A stretch of 64,000 bases of DNA, from the NCBI RefSeq assembly GCF_018687715.1, contig NC_056760.1, positions 8,345,501-8,409,500 of the forward strand, written 5' to 3'. Below, one piece after another: positions 1 through 12,527 of the stretch; within the stretch, counting starts at the first letter, position 1; every line of letters starts with the position of its first letter. The position numbers and the translations under genes are program-made. A model generated the notes under the pieces. That model was not told the origin of the DNA and ran no database searches. It saw only the letters and a program-made list of their open reading frames with translations. The DNA is from Carya illinoinensis. Its lineage: Eukaryota > Streptophyta > Magnoliopsida > Fagales > Juglandaceae.

Positions 1-3000
1 CGAATCTGTCACAATCTCATCATCAGGCAGAATGATGTGATCTTCATCGACTTCAGATGTATCTGACCCAGGTTCTAATAATTTGTTTATTGCTGATTTA
101 GCAGCTTCAACAAACCACTCATCCTCAGGGAGGGCACTAATGAGACATGGCACTTTTAGTTCAAGTGAAAACAAGGGGGGAAGAGCAAGGAAGGGAATTA
201 GAGAGAGAGAGAGATTGAAGCGTACCTTTGCGGGTCTATGCCTCTAGCAGAGAAGGTCCTAATTGCGCGAGCAATTATGGCTGATGCACTCTGGTGAACA
301 TTCCGAGATGGGTAGCCGGCGAAACGTGCAATTTCAACAGTGAAGTGCATATCAAGAATTAACTGCCAAGACAGTGTCAATTTTCAGAGACAAAGCACGG
401 TCATCCAGCCATACATCTATTTAGGACGATACAAGCACTGCTCGCTATTCATGACATATATAGTCACCAAACTGCTTTCAATATAAGTGTCCCTCTCGTA
501 TTGTATCCGAATTTTTTAAGACGTTGTTTTGACAAATCTTTATTGTCTTGTATATGTATCCCAAATCTCTATTAGTGCTCCATAGATAGATTGCCAACAC
601 TCACTTGAAACAGAATTAACTAAAAACTGCAGAACACTCACTTGTAACAGAATAAGTAAAAATCACAGAATTTGGTCCTATACACAAAACTTAAACAGGA
701 AGACTTTGGATGAACTTCAAGAGAACATCTTACTTAATGCATTAATTGAAACGAATTCTATTCTTATGTGTATATATTAAAGAATTTCACTGAAAAAGTA
801 AAGTTTGGAAGGAAGCAAGTACCTGCTGCAACCCAAGTGGCTGAAGGGGAGCTGAATCATCCTCAAACACCCCCCAAAATTCTTGTTCATCAGACAACCA
901 TATTACAACTGTCTCTGTCAGCCTAGCTAGTAAGCTTTTTTGTAGTTTGTCTTTTCCATGTAACACATCCTCAGCCACAGTAGACAACTGCTGCAGCTTA
1001 GCAAATAAAGCCTGCAATGATAATATAAATCTCAGTATTGCCACTACACAAGTTAATTGGCAGCAAGATACACATACAATGTCTTAAGGTTATACGCCTG
1101 GAAGCAAGAAAATGAAGACAAGATGACAATATTCTGACTTTCATGAAGAGAAAAAAGTAAAAGTAAAATCGCAAACACCCCCAACTCTTAAAGAAACTTA
1201 AAAAGCATTTGTACTATATTACTTAGAAGGATTTATCATTACAAGAATTTTGATATAGGTCATGTCAACAATGCATACAACCATGAAACTAAAAAGAAAA
1301 ACAACATCATCATATGGAAAGCTTGGACACAAAAAGGTTCAGTGTTGAAGGACCACAGAAAAGCACTCCAACATAGGAGAAAGAGGATGACCTGAAATGG
1401 AAGTGAAGGCAGAGGGTCAGAGCCCCAGTACAGATCCTCCCCAGCATTCAAGTAAATCTGTGCATCTAATCGTGTTTTTCCTTCGCTCGCATAGATGAAA
1501 CTCACAACGTACTGCCGACAGAAGTGATCTTTAAGCTTATCAAATGAGTGCTGAAGATGGCGCTTCCAATCCTTTAATTCTATTGTAGAGCCTGTACCAG
1601 GCACAACATTTTCAGCGGGTCCACTTTTTGGTTCATTGCTTTCATTCTGCCGCTTCCAAATAATCATTACAGCATTTGGTAATAGCTCATCTAAAATGGT
1701 AAATGCTATTCCCAAGATTGCAAGCTGTTCTGAATCTGTTTCAGCTCTATAGGGTATCGCTTCTTTCAACTCTATAAAATTGTCATCATCAGAGGGGCCT
1801 GATAGGGCTTTGATCAAAGCATCCATGTATTTATCAAACAGCTGTGAGATTTTACTTAATACATTTCCTCCAAAATGCATAATAGCCAAGGGGGTTAGCT
1901 GTTCCAATATATCCTGTAATGGAGTCCAACATCACATTATAAATTAAATGCATGGGAAAGGAATTGATGTAACAAACAATTATATGCATCAAAGCATTAG
2001 AACAGAAGCCTAGTTTCACAAGCACACCTATTACCTGCAGCAGGTCAAGAACTGTCTCAAAAATTTAATCAACTCAAGTTGAACCATAGGAATGCCAAAC
2101 CTCACGGGGTCAATATCCAGTTACTGGTATCAAAATATAATCATATAGCCATGGACCTGAAGACCAAAATTCCCAAGAGTAGTAGGAAGTAAAGCTTTAA
2201 TGAATCATCTTAAGATGACTCATACTTCCTCTAGAAATTATGTTCTCGATTCTTCTTTCATAGAAAGGGAAACATTTGCCTGAAGTGACAAAGATGATAT
2301 TGACATGGTCTATTTAGTGGATTGTGCTCTTTCCAGGTTGCGCCTGTTTTAAATTGTTCTCTCTAACCAAAACAAGAACAAAATAGAAAAACAAAACAAA
2401 AAATATGTGGTCCAAAATCAAGTAATGACTCAATTTATTAGGTAAAAATATGATTGAAACTCGTAGATACCATGTGCAACTTAATTTATGAAGCGCTTGC
2501 TGTGGTATGAGAACAAAGATAAATTTATTGCATCCAGATAGCCAAACCATATCGAAAGAGACCAACTTACTTCGACAATATACATAAATCTCATTCCGCT
2601 CTCAACAAGAATGCCCTCTGATGATGTTGCGAATGCAGACAATGAAGCTGCAGAGTGAGGTGAGAATAGATTCTCATCAAGTTCTACCAAATCGAAAATT
2701 AATCTTCTGGCTCGTCTGAAATTCAACTCTAAAACTTCTTCAATGTAAGGTCGCAAAAGCACTAAAAGTAATTTTGACAGTTTCAGGCCTTGTGAATCCA
2801 ACATGGAGCAGTAACTGAGACTAGCCTGAACACAAATGCTAGCAGCTCGTAATGCAGAATCTGTCTCATAAGAAGGTCCATTCTCTTTCGCCAGCCGTAC
2901 AAAATATTCGATTTTCCACTCAGCCCATTGAACGATTCTGTTTGTATAAATAGGATCATCACCAAATATTGAAGCAGACTCCTTTATTGTCAGTGAAATC

Positions 3001-6000
3001 ATTGAAAATACAAGTTTAGATAATGTAGCAGAAAATGTTTTTGGACAGACACGACATGAAGGAAGAAGAACCTCAATGTTCTTTTGGAGGCGCAACCCAT
3101 TAGATTTTAGGAGTGAATGATGTGCCAGAGGACCTTTTCCAAGTTTAATTAAATCAGATAAGGCCTTCTTCATCTCCCGACCACCAACAGAAGGCTGTTC
3201 AATAATTTGAACAAGTTGATCTTCAAGCATTGCTTTTCTTTTCAAAAAAGCAGATTTGTACTCTGACACTTCACCTACTGAATTATCTCCAGACCCTTTC
3301 AGCTCCGAAGAATTTTTCTCTTCAGCATTTAAAGCCTCTAGTGCTTCTTCAACTTTGTGTTCGGCCAAGAGAACATCAACCTTCTCCAAAAATATTATCT
3401 TCTCATCATCCTTTTCACTTGCCAAGGGATCTTGAAGTTCAGAAATATCAGGGTCTTGCTGAGCTTCATGGTTTTCACCATTAGATTGCTTCCACTCTTC
3501 CAATTCACGGCAGACACCAGTCATTAAATCCTGAACAAGGATCCCTTGAGCTGAAATATGCTTTTGCAGCTCAATTAATTCATGTTCCATTTCCACAGCC
3601 TCTTCAGATATTCTACAATATATCATTAAGATCAAATCATATGTACACAGATCATACATAATGTTAATAGCCCAAAATCATTAAATAAATTATCATTTTT
3701 ACCCTAATTTAGAGATTTGAAATTACTTGAAACCTCGAACACATGTTTCTAATCATATGGTTAAACCTAAGAAAAGATTCCAGCGCCCTGGCATCAAGGC
3801 ACAAACTTTTTCTCTGGCCCGAAGAAAGGCCATTTTATAACACCATTGATTGGACTACTAAGCTGATAGCCTTGTGGTCCAGATAATGGCTACAGAATCC
3901 TACCATTGCAATCTGTCAAGAATACTGCCACATGGACTAAAAATTAATTCTCTCACTCTGGATTAAATGAGCCAATTTCAAACTAGTAACAACAGCTTGA
4001 GTTCATTACCAATGGTGATCATGATAGCACACTTGGCCAGAAAATGACACGTTTGAGTAAAGCAGCATAAACCATTTTCTGCTCTTTTAGGTATAGCTTT
4101 CCAATGGCCATGAAATATTTTCTTTTCACTAACACTTTTCAGTTGTAACAAACATGGAAAAATATTGGAAAACAATTTCCAGAAAAATTTGTAAAACATC
4201 ACATCAATAAAATGAAGGAATAGTGCATTCCGAAGCTGCAGGCAGGAGGCTACTATTTACTCTTCATTTATGTACTTGATCATGATGTGTCATTTATATT
4301 ACCTCAAGAAAGCCAAGTATTTTGCTTGCATATTGCCACATAAGTTCTCCACAGCATCCTTTAAATCCAAGAGCTCACAACAAAGCTTTCTTATTCCCTA
4401 CACAGAAAAACATGTTTAGCTTATGGGAAAAAGCCAAGGCTCGAAAACTCAGAATCGGGTAAGGACCGAATCAATGAATCGGGTGATTCATAAAAATTAT
4501 GAATCGGTTATTTCAATGTTGTTAAAAAGTATTAAAACTCATATATAATGCAATTCAAGCATTTAATATCATGTACAGAAGAGTATAAAGTATAACTTCA
4601 TTGACTAGTTTCAATAAAAATAGGATATGAATCCAAATAGTTTGAAAAAACATGTAATTTATGTATTTAACCTCAATTGTTGACATTTGTTGCCTCATAT
4701 ACGAAGAAGATAAAGACCATTAAGTTATAAGCACATGGAAAATGTAGTATTTTATGCACAACCACAAATTTAATACTCATTCATCTCTTAATTTTTTTTT
4801 TTCAATTAATGAAAATAAAGAACTACATGTTTTATCTCTCAGTTTTTCTGCGATTCGTTTTGAATACAATGACAAAGAAGTTAATATATGTTTAGTTCTA
4901 TCATATTTTTGGTCAAGGAATTTAAAAAATAATAATAATATTTAAAAAAAAAAAAAAAACTCAGTTTACAACTTAAAAATAAATACAATTTGGATCGGTT
5001 GGAATTTATCTAAAATCGGCTTCAATCAGTCTGAATCAGCCTAAATCAGTCGATTGAAGCGGTTAAGTGAACGATTCAAAAAGTTTACTAAAATCGGTTA
5101 GAAAACCTAACCGATTCAATTTGAATTGGTTGAATCAAACCTCTTTTTTTTTTTTTTTTTTGCCTTGGAAAAAAAACTATGATTAAATAGTAAATTAACA
5201 TAATACAACCGCGGAAATAATCTTATAATTCTTGTACTTGAAACCCTGGAACAAAATTCATCATAAAAGATGCCTACTTTAGACATTGTTATCCCAGCCC
5301 AACTCTCAAAATAGGGGGCATGATTTTATGTCCTCGTCCCAGCTCATCCATACATTTACTGAAAGTGTAACATGTTCAATTCTTAAAACCAGAAACAATC
5401 TCTTCCACAAAATGCACCGTTTATTTTAACCCAAAAACAAAACTATCTACTTCAGCATCTCTCTCGAACACCGATGTACTTGTTATATTAAATTCAAAAG
5501 AGTGTAAACGCATTAGAAGACAACCCCTGAGGCAAATGCACATTGTTTCTGGACAACTTACATTAAAATATTGAAGAACCAAAAATAAGAAAGCAATTTT
5601 AGATCCAAAAGTGATGCAAAGCGGGGCTAAGGCTGAAAATTGGTAATTTTCAAACAAATGAAACTGAAAAGTGTGGGGAGGAATAGGAACTTTCTCAGGG
5701 TAGAATTACCAATACTTTCACCGCCCTATAAACGTTAATGGGAGTCATCGTATTGTAATCCAATATTGAAGATCCCAAAAAGTCCAATCAATTCACCTCA
5801 TGCCCAGTGGTAACTTGAAATAAAATTTTCACAGATAGCAAAAGCTGATGTTTTTCCCTCCAATAGACTTGAAAACTTACATAAGAAAGAGCTGTGTTCA
5901 AGCAAAAACCCATTGACCCAAACAAAGAAACATCATTCAACTATTGAATTGGGAATGTAATTCCCATACAGAAAAAAGGTAAAAACAGTTGGATTTGGGA

Positions 6001-6161
6001 TCCCATTTATTTTACCGAACATAGAAGTTGTAGTTGGGTAGAAAAGGAGGAAGGGATGGACAAACCTTTTCAGTCTGGGATTGGTAAAGGGAATCGACCT
6101 TCGACTGTGGGATGATTCTTTCAATTGATGGGAATTCGTCGTCTTCTTCACTGCTCTCCAT
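1..6161 (-). CDS. EXO84C: Exocyst subunit EXO84C (3' end outside window)
   Basis: This gene encodes a subunit of the octameric exocyst, which tethers secretory vesicles to the plasma membrane before SNARE-driven fusion. I resolved seven exons with GT-AG borders: 6066-6161, 4303-4397, 2571-3612, 1392-1913, 823-1011, 226-362 and 1-136. Together they give 739 codons with no frame break. The start [14 protein letters not shown], the [17 protein letters not shown] block (residues 33-47), [13 protein letters not shown] (64-76, Vps51/EXO84 N-terminal region) and [13 protein letters not shown] match the plant EXO84C branch rather than EXO84A or EXO84B. Residues about 160-690 form the helical Exo84 C-terminal (CATCHR) region. 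The visible end is acidic ([11 protein letters not shown]), as in the family, so probably only a few tens of residues are missing. The ATG at 6161 is the first in frame after a GAA-rich leader. The assignment is from remembered family motifs; exon borders were read from the sequence. Confidence 0.93.
4431..5171. mobile_element. MITE-like insertion in EXO84C intron 1
   Basis: This AT-rich block lies inside the large first intron of EXO84C (4398-6065). It is bounded by an inverted CCAAGGC (4434-4440) and GCCTTGG (5162-5168). The inner flanks hold many copies of an AATCGG/CCGATT motif, in both orientations near the two ends (about 4450-4512 and 4990-5140). Subterminal repeats inside short inverted ends are typical of non-autonomous DNA transposons. 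The right end adjoins a run of about 18 T. The A-rich flanks hide any target duplication, so the class is not settled. Confidence 0.45.
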
Positions 6162-6185
6162 TTCACTCACCTGTCTTCTCTTCTC

Positions 6186-6209
6186 TTCTTCTTCTTCTTC
6201 TTCTTCTTC
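6186..6209. repeat. TTC/GAA microsatellite in EXO84C leader
   Basis: About eight TTC units (GAA on the gene's sense strand) lie 25-48 bp upstream of the EXO84C start codon. They are probably within the 5' UTR. Purine-rich GAA runs are common in plant leaders. Confidence 0.75.
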
Positions 6210-6460
6210 AACGGTTGCTCAATAGTCGGTCATGACTGATTGAAAAGCAAGGAAAACGAGGAGCCAGACGGAGCATGTGTTCTGAAGTAGCTGGCGTGTT
6301 TGGGACATCGGGACTTGTGTCGGTATATCATAGCTTTTCACCATTTTTTTTTTTTTTTTTGTTGCGTTGTTTTCTACGGTGGTGATTTCTTTGACTTTCC
6401 CTATTAATGTTTTTAGAATAATGACACAATTATTATTTTTCTATCGCTCTTTTACTATTT

Positions 6461-6613
6461 AAAGAAAAATCTAGTTATAAATTAATATAATATAATTCAT
6501 CAAAATATAGATTTTATTAAAAATAAGATAAATTTAAATTTTAAATATAAAAGAATTAATATTAACACGTAAATTAGTACACGACTTTATTTGTATATAA
6601 TAAAATTCTTATT
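6461..6613 (+). mobile_element. MITE family copy A
   Basis: This AT-rich segment shares a colinear core with the sequence at 8486-8657. Shared blocks include AAAAATCTAGTT at the left, TTTTATTAAAAATA and AATTTAAATTTT in the middle, and an ATTAGTA...TATATA...AAAA(C/T)TC end. No coding capacity is visible. No target duplication was found. Confidence 0.55.
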
Positions 6614-7207
6614 TTAATTAAAAATAAAATTTTCACGTTAGAAAGTGTAAAAATATCTTTAACCCATATGGCATCCCCGGTTGAGTCTAAAGGGGGGATC
6701 TCATTAGAAAGGAAGAAAAAGAGAGAATAGAAGAGGGGGACAATGGTTGAGGAAGGAAGAACACGTTAAAAAAAAAATGAAAAGATGTGACAGAAAGGAG
6801 AGAAGTGATATAAAATAATAAATGACAGAGGAATATGTGAGTTCAGAGACTTTGGGGCGAATAGAGAGGGGGAACTTTTTCAACCTAGAAACGGAAAACC
6901 TAGACTTTATTATTTGCAAAGTGAGTCATGATAGATCATGAGAGATTGTAAAATAATCTCAAGTATAGTGGATTTGTACTCACAAACGACCAGCGGACGT
7001 AAGTCTTATGCCAAACCATGTAAATTTTTATATCTTGCTCTCTATTTATATATGTTATATTTAATTCCTATTTATTGTAATGGATGTATATATAGAAATT
7101 ATACCGCGATTCCGAATTGCCATCGTGGGCTCCAAACCAGCCCAAACAAGCCCTGAACCGTCATTATGGGTCAAGGATCACTCCTTCTCCCCCTTCCACT
7201 TGTTCAA

Positions 7208-7211
<4 letters not shown>

Positions 7212-7264
<53 letters not shown>

Positions 7265-7265
7265 T
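7212..7265. repeat. (TTA)18 microsatellite
   Basis: About 18 perfect TTA units in intergenic DNA. The short leucine- or tyrosine-rich frames crossing it are repeat artefacts. Confidence 0.9.
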
Positions 7266-8049
7266 TGTATATACACCTTCAACTTTTCTTACAAAACAAA
7301 CATCAACCCACACATTTAAGTACAAAAGTTTTTTTCTAATTTGAGGCAAAATTATGAAAATATAATCATGATACCAACATATAATGGGTTAGATCTAATA
7401 AAAAATACAACTGACTTATCAATGTAACTAAAAACAACAAAATTCAAAATAAAAATAAAAATTTATTTTCAAAGATGGAGTGATTAAAAATCTAACATAG
7501 CCACTAAAGACCGTTCTTGTCATGATTAGAAGATTAGTTAAATAAATAAAAAAATCTCTAAACATTCGTATTTCTTGACTGCCATGAAGCCGATATATGT
7601 TTTATTAAGAAAGATTTAAGAAAGTTTCAGAATTTTAGAATTTTTTTTAGATGTATTATTTACTAAGTTTGTGGAAGTAGATAAGAAATTTTGATCAAGT
7701 TTTTAAAAAAATATATTTTATATCGAGATTATGAAAATGCATCGGTAAAGTTGATAAGTTAGTTTAATATAGTTTTTTTTATAAGGGTTTTTGTTTTGAT
7801 TTATTGTAAAAATTATTTTAATTTATATCTTTTTCTTTACTTTTCACTAAAATCTAGGCAAGTGATTTGATGAAAAATTAAAAGATATCCTTTAAAAATT
7901 ATATTGTGTATGGTTTGAAGTTTAAAAAAAAGGGTTACCCAAACATAACATAAAGATTTATGTCATTTCATGTTATTGATCTTTCGATACAAAATAAATA
8001 ATGTTGATTTATTAAACTAGTCACAAACAAGGAAAAACTCTTTATTTTT

Positions 8050-8222
8050 TGAATTTTATTATGTACAAGCAAAATCACGTATTAATATGTATATAATACT
8101 GATTCATTTATATTCAAAATTTAAATTAGTATTATTTTTAATAAAATCTATTTTTTGACCAATCCCATTAGATTGGTATACATATTAGTGTACAATTATA
8201 CTTATAACTATATTTTTTCCTA
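8050..8222 (-). mobile_element. MITE family copy B (reverse orientation)
   Basis: The reverse complement aligns with copies A and C: ATAGTTATAAG near the left end, a CAATCTAATG motif, TTTTATTAAAAATAATACTAA in part, and AATTTAAATTTTGAATAT. It lies about 20 bp from copy D, so copies B, D and C form a near-contiguous cluster. Confidence 0.55.
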
Positions 8223-8244
8223 TTTCCTACCTCTATTCCAATTG

Positions 8245-8465
8245 AGTTTTGCCATACAAGCATATTTTGTGTACTAATTCGAGTATCGATGATTTGTTTT
8301 ATTTGAAAAGATATAAAAAAAATTTGAGAGAAGAAGAAAATCTCCTATCTCATGAAAATTATTTTCATCTTTAATTCACATTATTTCATTAAACATATAC
8401 ATTACATATTAATATCGGTGCACGAATTGATGCACAAAGTATACTTGCATGAAGATTTTTCCATT
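8245..8465 (-). mobile_element. MITE family copy D (ends shared, core differs)
   Basis: The ends resemble the family: GAGTTTTGCCATACAAGC at the left and a reverse-complementary ACTTGCATGAAGATTTTTCC at the right, with GTACTAATTCG and CGAATTGATGCAC just inside. The core is longer and differs from copies A-C, as in a related subfamily or a composite copy. Confidence 0.5.
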
Positions 8466-8485
8466 CCAATAAGTCGAAAATAAGG

Positions 8486-8657
8486 AAAAATCTAGTTGCA
8501 AGCACAACTATGTACTAATATGTGCATCAATCTAATGTAATTAGTCAAAAAATAAATTTTATTAAAAATAGTGCTAATTTAAATTTTGAATATGAAGAAA
8601 TCAGTATTAGTACGCAGATTAGTAAGTAGTTTTGCTTATATATAGCAAAACTCTGGA
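8486..8657 (+). mobile_element. MITE family copy C
   Basis: The best-preserved copy. It has ends GGAAAAATCTAGTTGCAAGC and TTTTGCTTATATATAGCAAAAC, with TACTAATATGTGCAT and ATTAGTACGCAGATTAG forming an imperfect inverted pair inside. Non-coding and under 180 bp, so it would depend on proteins from elsewhere. Confidence 0.55.
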
Positions 8658-9839
8658 AATAAAACTCTTATTTGTTATTGAGTAATTTAAAACCAACACT
8701 ATGAAAACATAGAATAAAGTTTCGTTTATTTGCATGCAAGTTTTGGAGGGGATGGTTCAAGACTTAAAAGTAACAACACCAATTGCAAGACAAGAGCTCT
8801 TAGAGAAATGCCATAAGGAAATCTTACATCACACAACTCTACTTAATTAATAAATAATTTGTCATTTTATCCTTCTAAAATACACACATATTTAAGCATT
8901 AAAATATAATAACAATATAAATCATTTGTAGAATGTGTTGTGAAAGATGAAAATTGTAACCCCCATTCCCATAGGCCTAGGGATGTCACATGCTTTCGTA
9001 CATATAGCCAAACAAGAGATTTCATAATTTATTAAATCAAACTAAATAAATAATTGAAGCTTGAAATTAAATCTAATTGCTCCATCTAACCCTAGCCCAC
9101 TTACTTGTACTAATCATTATCCTAATCTGGATGGTTAAAAACATAAAATAAAACTAAAATGAGTTAAAAACTCACTAAAAAATCCATCATAACATAAACA
9201 TAATAAACGTAAAGATTTTCATCAAAACATTTATGTTGGGAGCTTAGAATCATGACTAATCATACTTGTACTTATGATGTGCATGGCGTGGCTTGATTTA
9301 TTTGAATTAACTTATCTGATTTATCTAACTAATCTGACTGACAACACACTGTCTTGTATGTGAAGTTGTGTATCAGCCCTCATCCGGTGGCTGCAAGTGA
9401 AGCCAATTAGTAGTATTTTGGTATATTAAAGTGGACCATGCTTGAGTCCGTAACTTGCACATCCACCCTGAAAATGCATTGATATCATGCATCTAAATGA
9501 TTATCTAATTAAATTAATATGATATTATCTAACACTTAAACTTAAAAAAGTTTACATGTTTTATGCAATATGAGATGCATGACATACATATTAATATAAT
9601 TAACCATAAGATGTTGAATCTGAACATGATACGGAAAATTAATACGATCGTATGCTATGATGAATGACATGCATATATATATCATGACATGCGAGATACA
9701 TAAACATGGCTTTTAATAATTGACTTTAATAATAATCTATCTGACTAACTAGTGTGCTATTCCTAATTTATGATCAATTTACTTATCTCTTATCTCTGCT
9801 TTCTGAATCCTACTTCATAACTTGCCACCTATACAAACT

Positions 9840-11565
9840 TGTAAGGGATCCCGGTCAAGTCCCTAGACAATAAGTCCTCCACGCCAATGGTGGTCTTGTG
9901 ATGACCGGATCCTTGTTCCTCTCTTACTTGATTCTCGAGCAATGGTGGTCAAGATGACCACTTGGGTATGGTGTGGTTAGGTGTTTGGCCAAAGATGGGT
10001 GTATGGAGTGATGGAAATGGGCAAGGGATTGTGGTGGGTTCAATGGTGATAGGTGCACGGTACTAGAGTGGGTTAGGGTTGGCGCCACTTGGAAGATGTG
10101 GTTTAGGGTTTGGAAGATGTATGATGGAGGGCTAGGATGGAGGAAGTCAAGGCTTCTATAAGGAATGATTTTCCTTATGGAGCATTAGGGATGGACTAGG
10201 GTAAACACTATAATGGGCGGCACTAAATGCTTGGATGGATCAAATGAGGCAAATGAAGGATCAACACCAAAAACAAAATGATGAACACTCAAGAACCAAA
10301 TGATGAACACTCAACAATAAAGAAGAACACTCAAGAACAATGAAGAACAATCAAGAACAAAATGAAGAACACTTAAGAACAAATGATGAACACTCAAGAA
10401 CAAAGATGAACACTCAAGAACAATAAAGAACACTCAAGAACAAAATGATGAACACTCAAGAATAAAGAAGAACACTCAAGAACACTCAAGAACAATGAAC
10501 ACAAAATAACAATACCAATGGAAAGTAAATGGAAGACAAGAGATTGAATGGATAATACTCATACGATTGATAGATTGAACCACACTTATTCACGAATTGT
10601 AAAGTGTGATTCTCTCCTTAGGGATTCACGAATTGCACTCCAAAGAGCCTAAGTGCTAAGCACCGAAATGGATGATCTCCAGAACAAAGCCGTCCAAAGC
10701 AAATTGTCAAAAGATATGAAAAAAAGGAAATAAGGGTCCTATTTATAAGAGTTACAACTTGGAAACTCCCAAAAGACCCATTGGAAATAAATAAATAAAA
10801 AATAAATAAATAAAAAGAAATAATATAGTGGTGGGCCAAGTTGGCCCAGGCATGCATGAGCCCATGGTAGGCTAGGATGGTGCATGGTGGTCTTCAGTCT
10901 GGTCCGTGGCTAAATGGCAAAACATGGCTTGCTAATGAGAATGACATGATGTCATACAAGGGCCTGCTGGTGGGCATGGCATGGTGCCATGCAATGCCTA
11001 CTGGTGGTGAGCCATGTGTGCGTGCTGCATGGCTCAGGCTGGTGGCCTGAGCGTTGAAACTGCAAAGTATGGGCTGGAGCCATGCGCTGGATGGTATGCC
11101 TGGTGGGCATGCCACTGGCCTAGCCTGGAAGGCATGGGTTAGAGCCATGTGCTGGATAGCATGCCGGGTGGGCATGCCACTAGCCTAGCCTGCAAGGCAC
11201 AGGCTGAAGCCATGCGCTGGATGGCACGCTTGCGAAGGCATGCCACTAACCTAGCTAGCGTGCGGTGTGGGGCTCACACAAAGGTGCGCGCGAGGGGGTG
11301 CACGCACAAGGGCTTGCACATGCTGATGGGCGTGCGCGGGCCAGACCGCGTGCTGGGCTGCGCGTGGCTTCCAACCTTTCTGGCTTGCATGTTGGGTGCC
11401 CCGTGCGTGTCAACGCGTGGGCCAAGGCATGCATGCATGCTGGGCGCCCCGTGCGTGTTACCGCATGGGCCAAGGCATGCGTGCAGGTTGGCCATGATGC
11501 TGTCCTCACCTCTCAAGGGCAGTGTCGAGGCTTGCCCCGAGGCCCCTTTTCTAGGAGTTTTAACA
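9840..11565 (-). repeat. 3' LTR of the gypsy element
   Basis: This 1726-bp copy aligns with 17860-19116 plus 22447-22921. On the plus strand it starts TGTAAGGG next to the AAACT target duplication and ends GGAGTTTTAACA, just before the polypurine tract. The GC-rich half (10860-11560) holds short GGCATGC-rich repeats. Several open frames in this half are by-products of its GC content. Confidence 0.93.
10269..10512. repeat. Short tandem repeats in the 3' LTR
   Basis: About a dozen imperfect units built on GAACACTCAAGAACAA, with spacers of AATGAT or AAAGAA. The same array occurs in the other LTR (18290-18510) with different unit sequences and spacing, so it has changed since insertion. Confidence 0.85.
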
Positions 11566-11871
11566 TTCCCCCTCCCTTCAAGCACATCATTGCCCTCAAG
11601 GATGAATTGTGGAAATCTCTCCCTTATGTCATCATAATCTTCCCACGTGGCTTCATCTCTTGGTGCCCCTCCCCACTTGATGGGCGTGCGCGGGCCAGAC
11701 CGCATGCTGGGCTGCGCGCGGCTTCCAACCTCTCTGGCCTGCATGTTGGGCGCCCCGTGCGTATAAACACGTGGGCCAAGGCATGCATGCATGTTGGGCG
11801 CACCGTGCGTGTTACGGCATGGGCCAAGGCATGCGTGTAGGCTGGCCATGGTGCTGTCCTCGACTCCCAAG

Positions 11872-12527
11872 TAAGGGTGGCAATATGTCACACGACCCGT
11901 TAACCCAACACGAACACGACACGATAATAGCGGGTTAGGGTTTAGCCTTAATGGATTCGGGTCAAAACGGGTTGACCCGTTAAGACACGATTGCTTAACG
12001 GGTTGATAACGGGTTAACCCGTTTTGACCCGTTATGACACGTTAAGAAAGTTAAAGTTACAATTATACCCTTATATCTAAAAATAAAATTGTTAGAATTT
12101 CAATTTCGATATTTTTATTATTTGGATTGTAGTTTTGGACTTATAATTAGTTTTATAATTTTTATAAATATTGTAATTTTAACATTTATATAAAATTATA
12201 CTAAATTTAATCAAGTTAAAAAGGTTAATTTCAGGCCTATTCAACGTATTTATATAAATAGTTAAAAATGAGTTGTATTATGTCATATTAACCTATTTCG
12301 TAATATTTTCTTAATTTATTTGTTTACTTATAAAAAAAACATATTTCGTAATATTTATTAATGGGTCAAAACGGGTTGACACGACCGGTTATGTTAATGG
12401 GTCGTGTTAGGGTTTGAGATTTTGACACGATAAGCTTAACGGGTCGGGTTAGGGTTGACCTATATGACCCGTTAACACGATTTGACACGACACGAACACG
12501 ACCCGTTAACACGATTTGACACCCCTA
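11872..12527. mobile_element. hAT-type MITE with 8-bp target duplication
   Basis: This 656-bp AT-rich element is inserted in the second unit of the LTR-border duplication. It is flanked by a perfect 8-bp duplication CTCCCAAG (11864-11871 and 12528-12535), the length made by hAT transposases. The ends TAAGGGTGGCAA and TTTGACACCCCTA are inverted repeats with two mismatches. Many copies of AACGGGT and ACACGACCCGTTAA lie within about 150 bp of each end and probably served as subterminal transposase sites. There is no coding sequence, so it is non-autonomous. It is the youngest layer at this spot. Confidence 0.92.

Larger units (their letters stand above)
6250..9834. other. Intergenic AT-rich region, no gene seen
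   Basis: This is the upstream region of EXO84C up to the target-site duplication of the gypsy element. It holds four related MITE copies (listed separately), a TTA microsatellite and homopolymer runs. No open frame in it resembles a known protein, and codon use looks random. Confidence 0.7.

Noticed and set aside
7080..7344. Leu- or Tyr-rich frames over the TTA run
   Set aside because: Translation of a microsatellite.
11149..11891. Open frames of up to 205 codons in GC-rich LTR DNA, both strands
   Set aside because: They come from GC-rich GGCATGC/GTGCGTG repeats. The longest mixes LTR sequence with a duplicated chromodomain tail. The same frames recur in the other LTR without conserved protein features.
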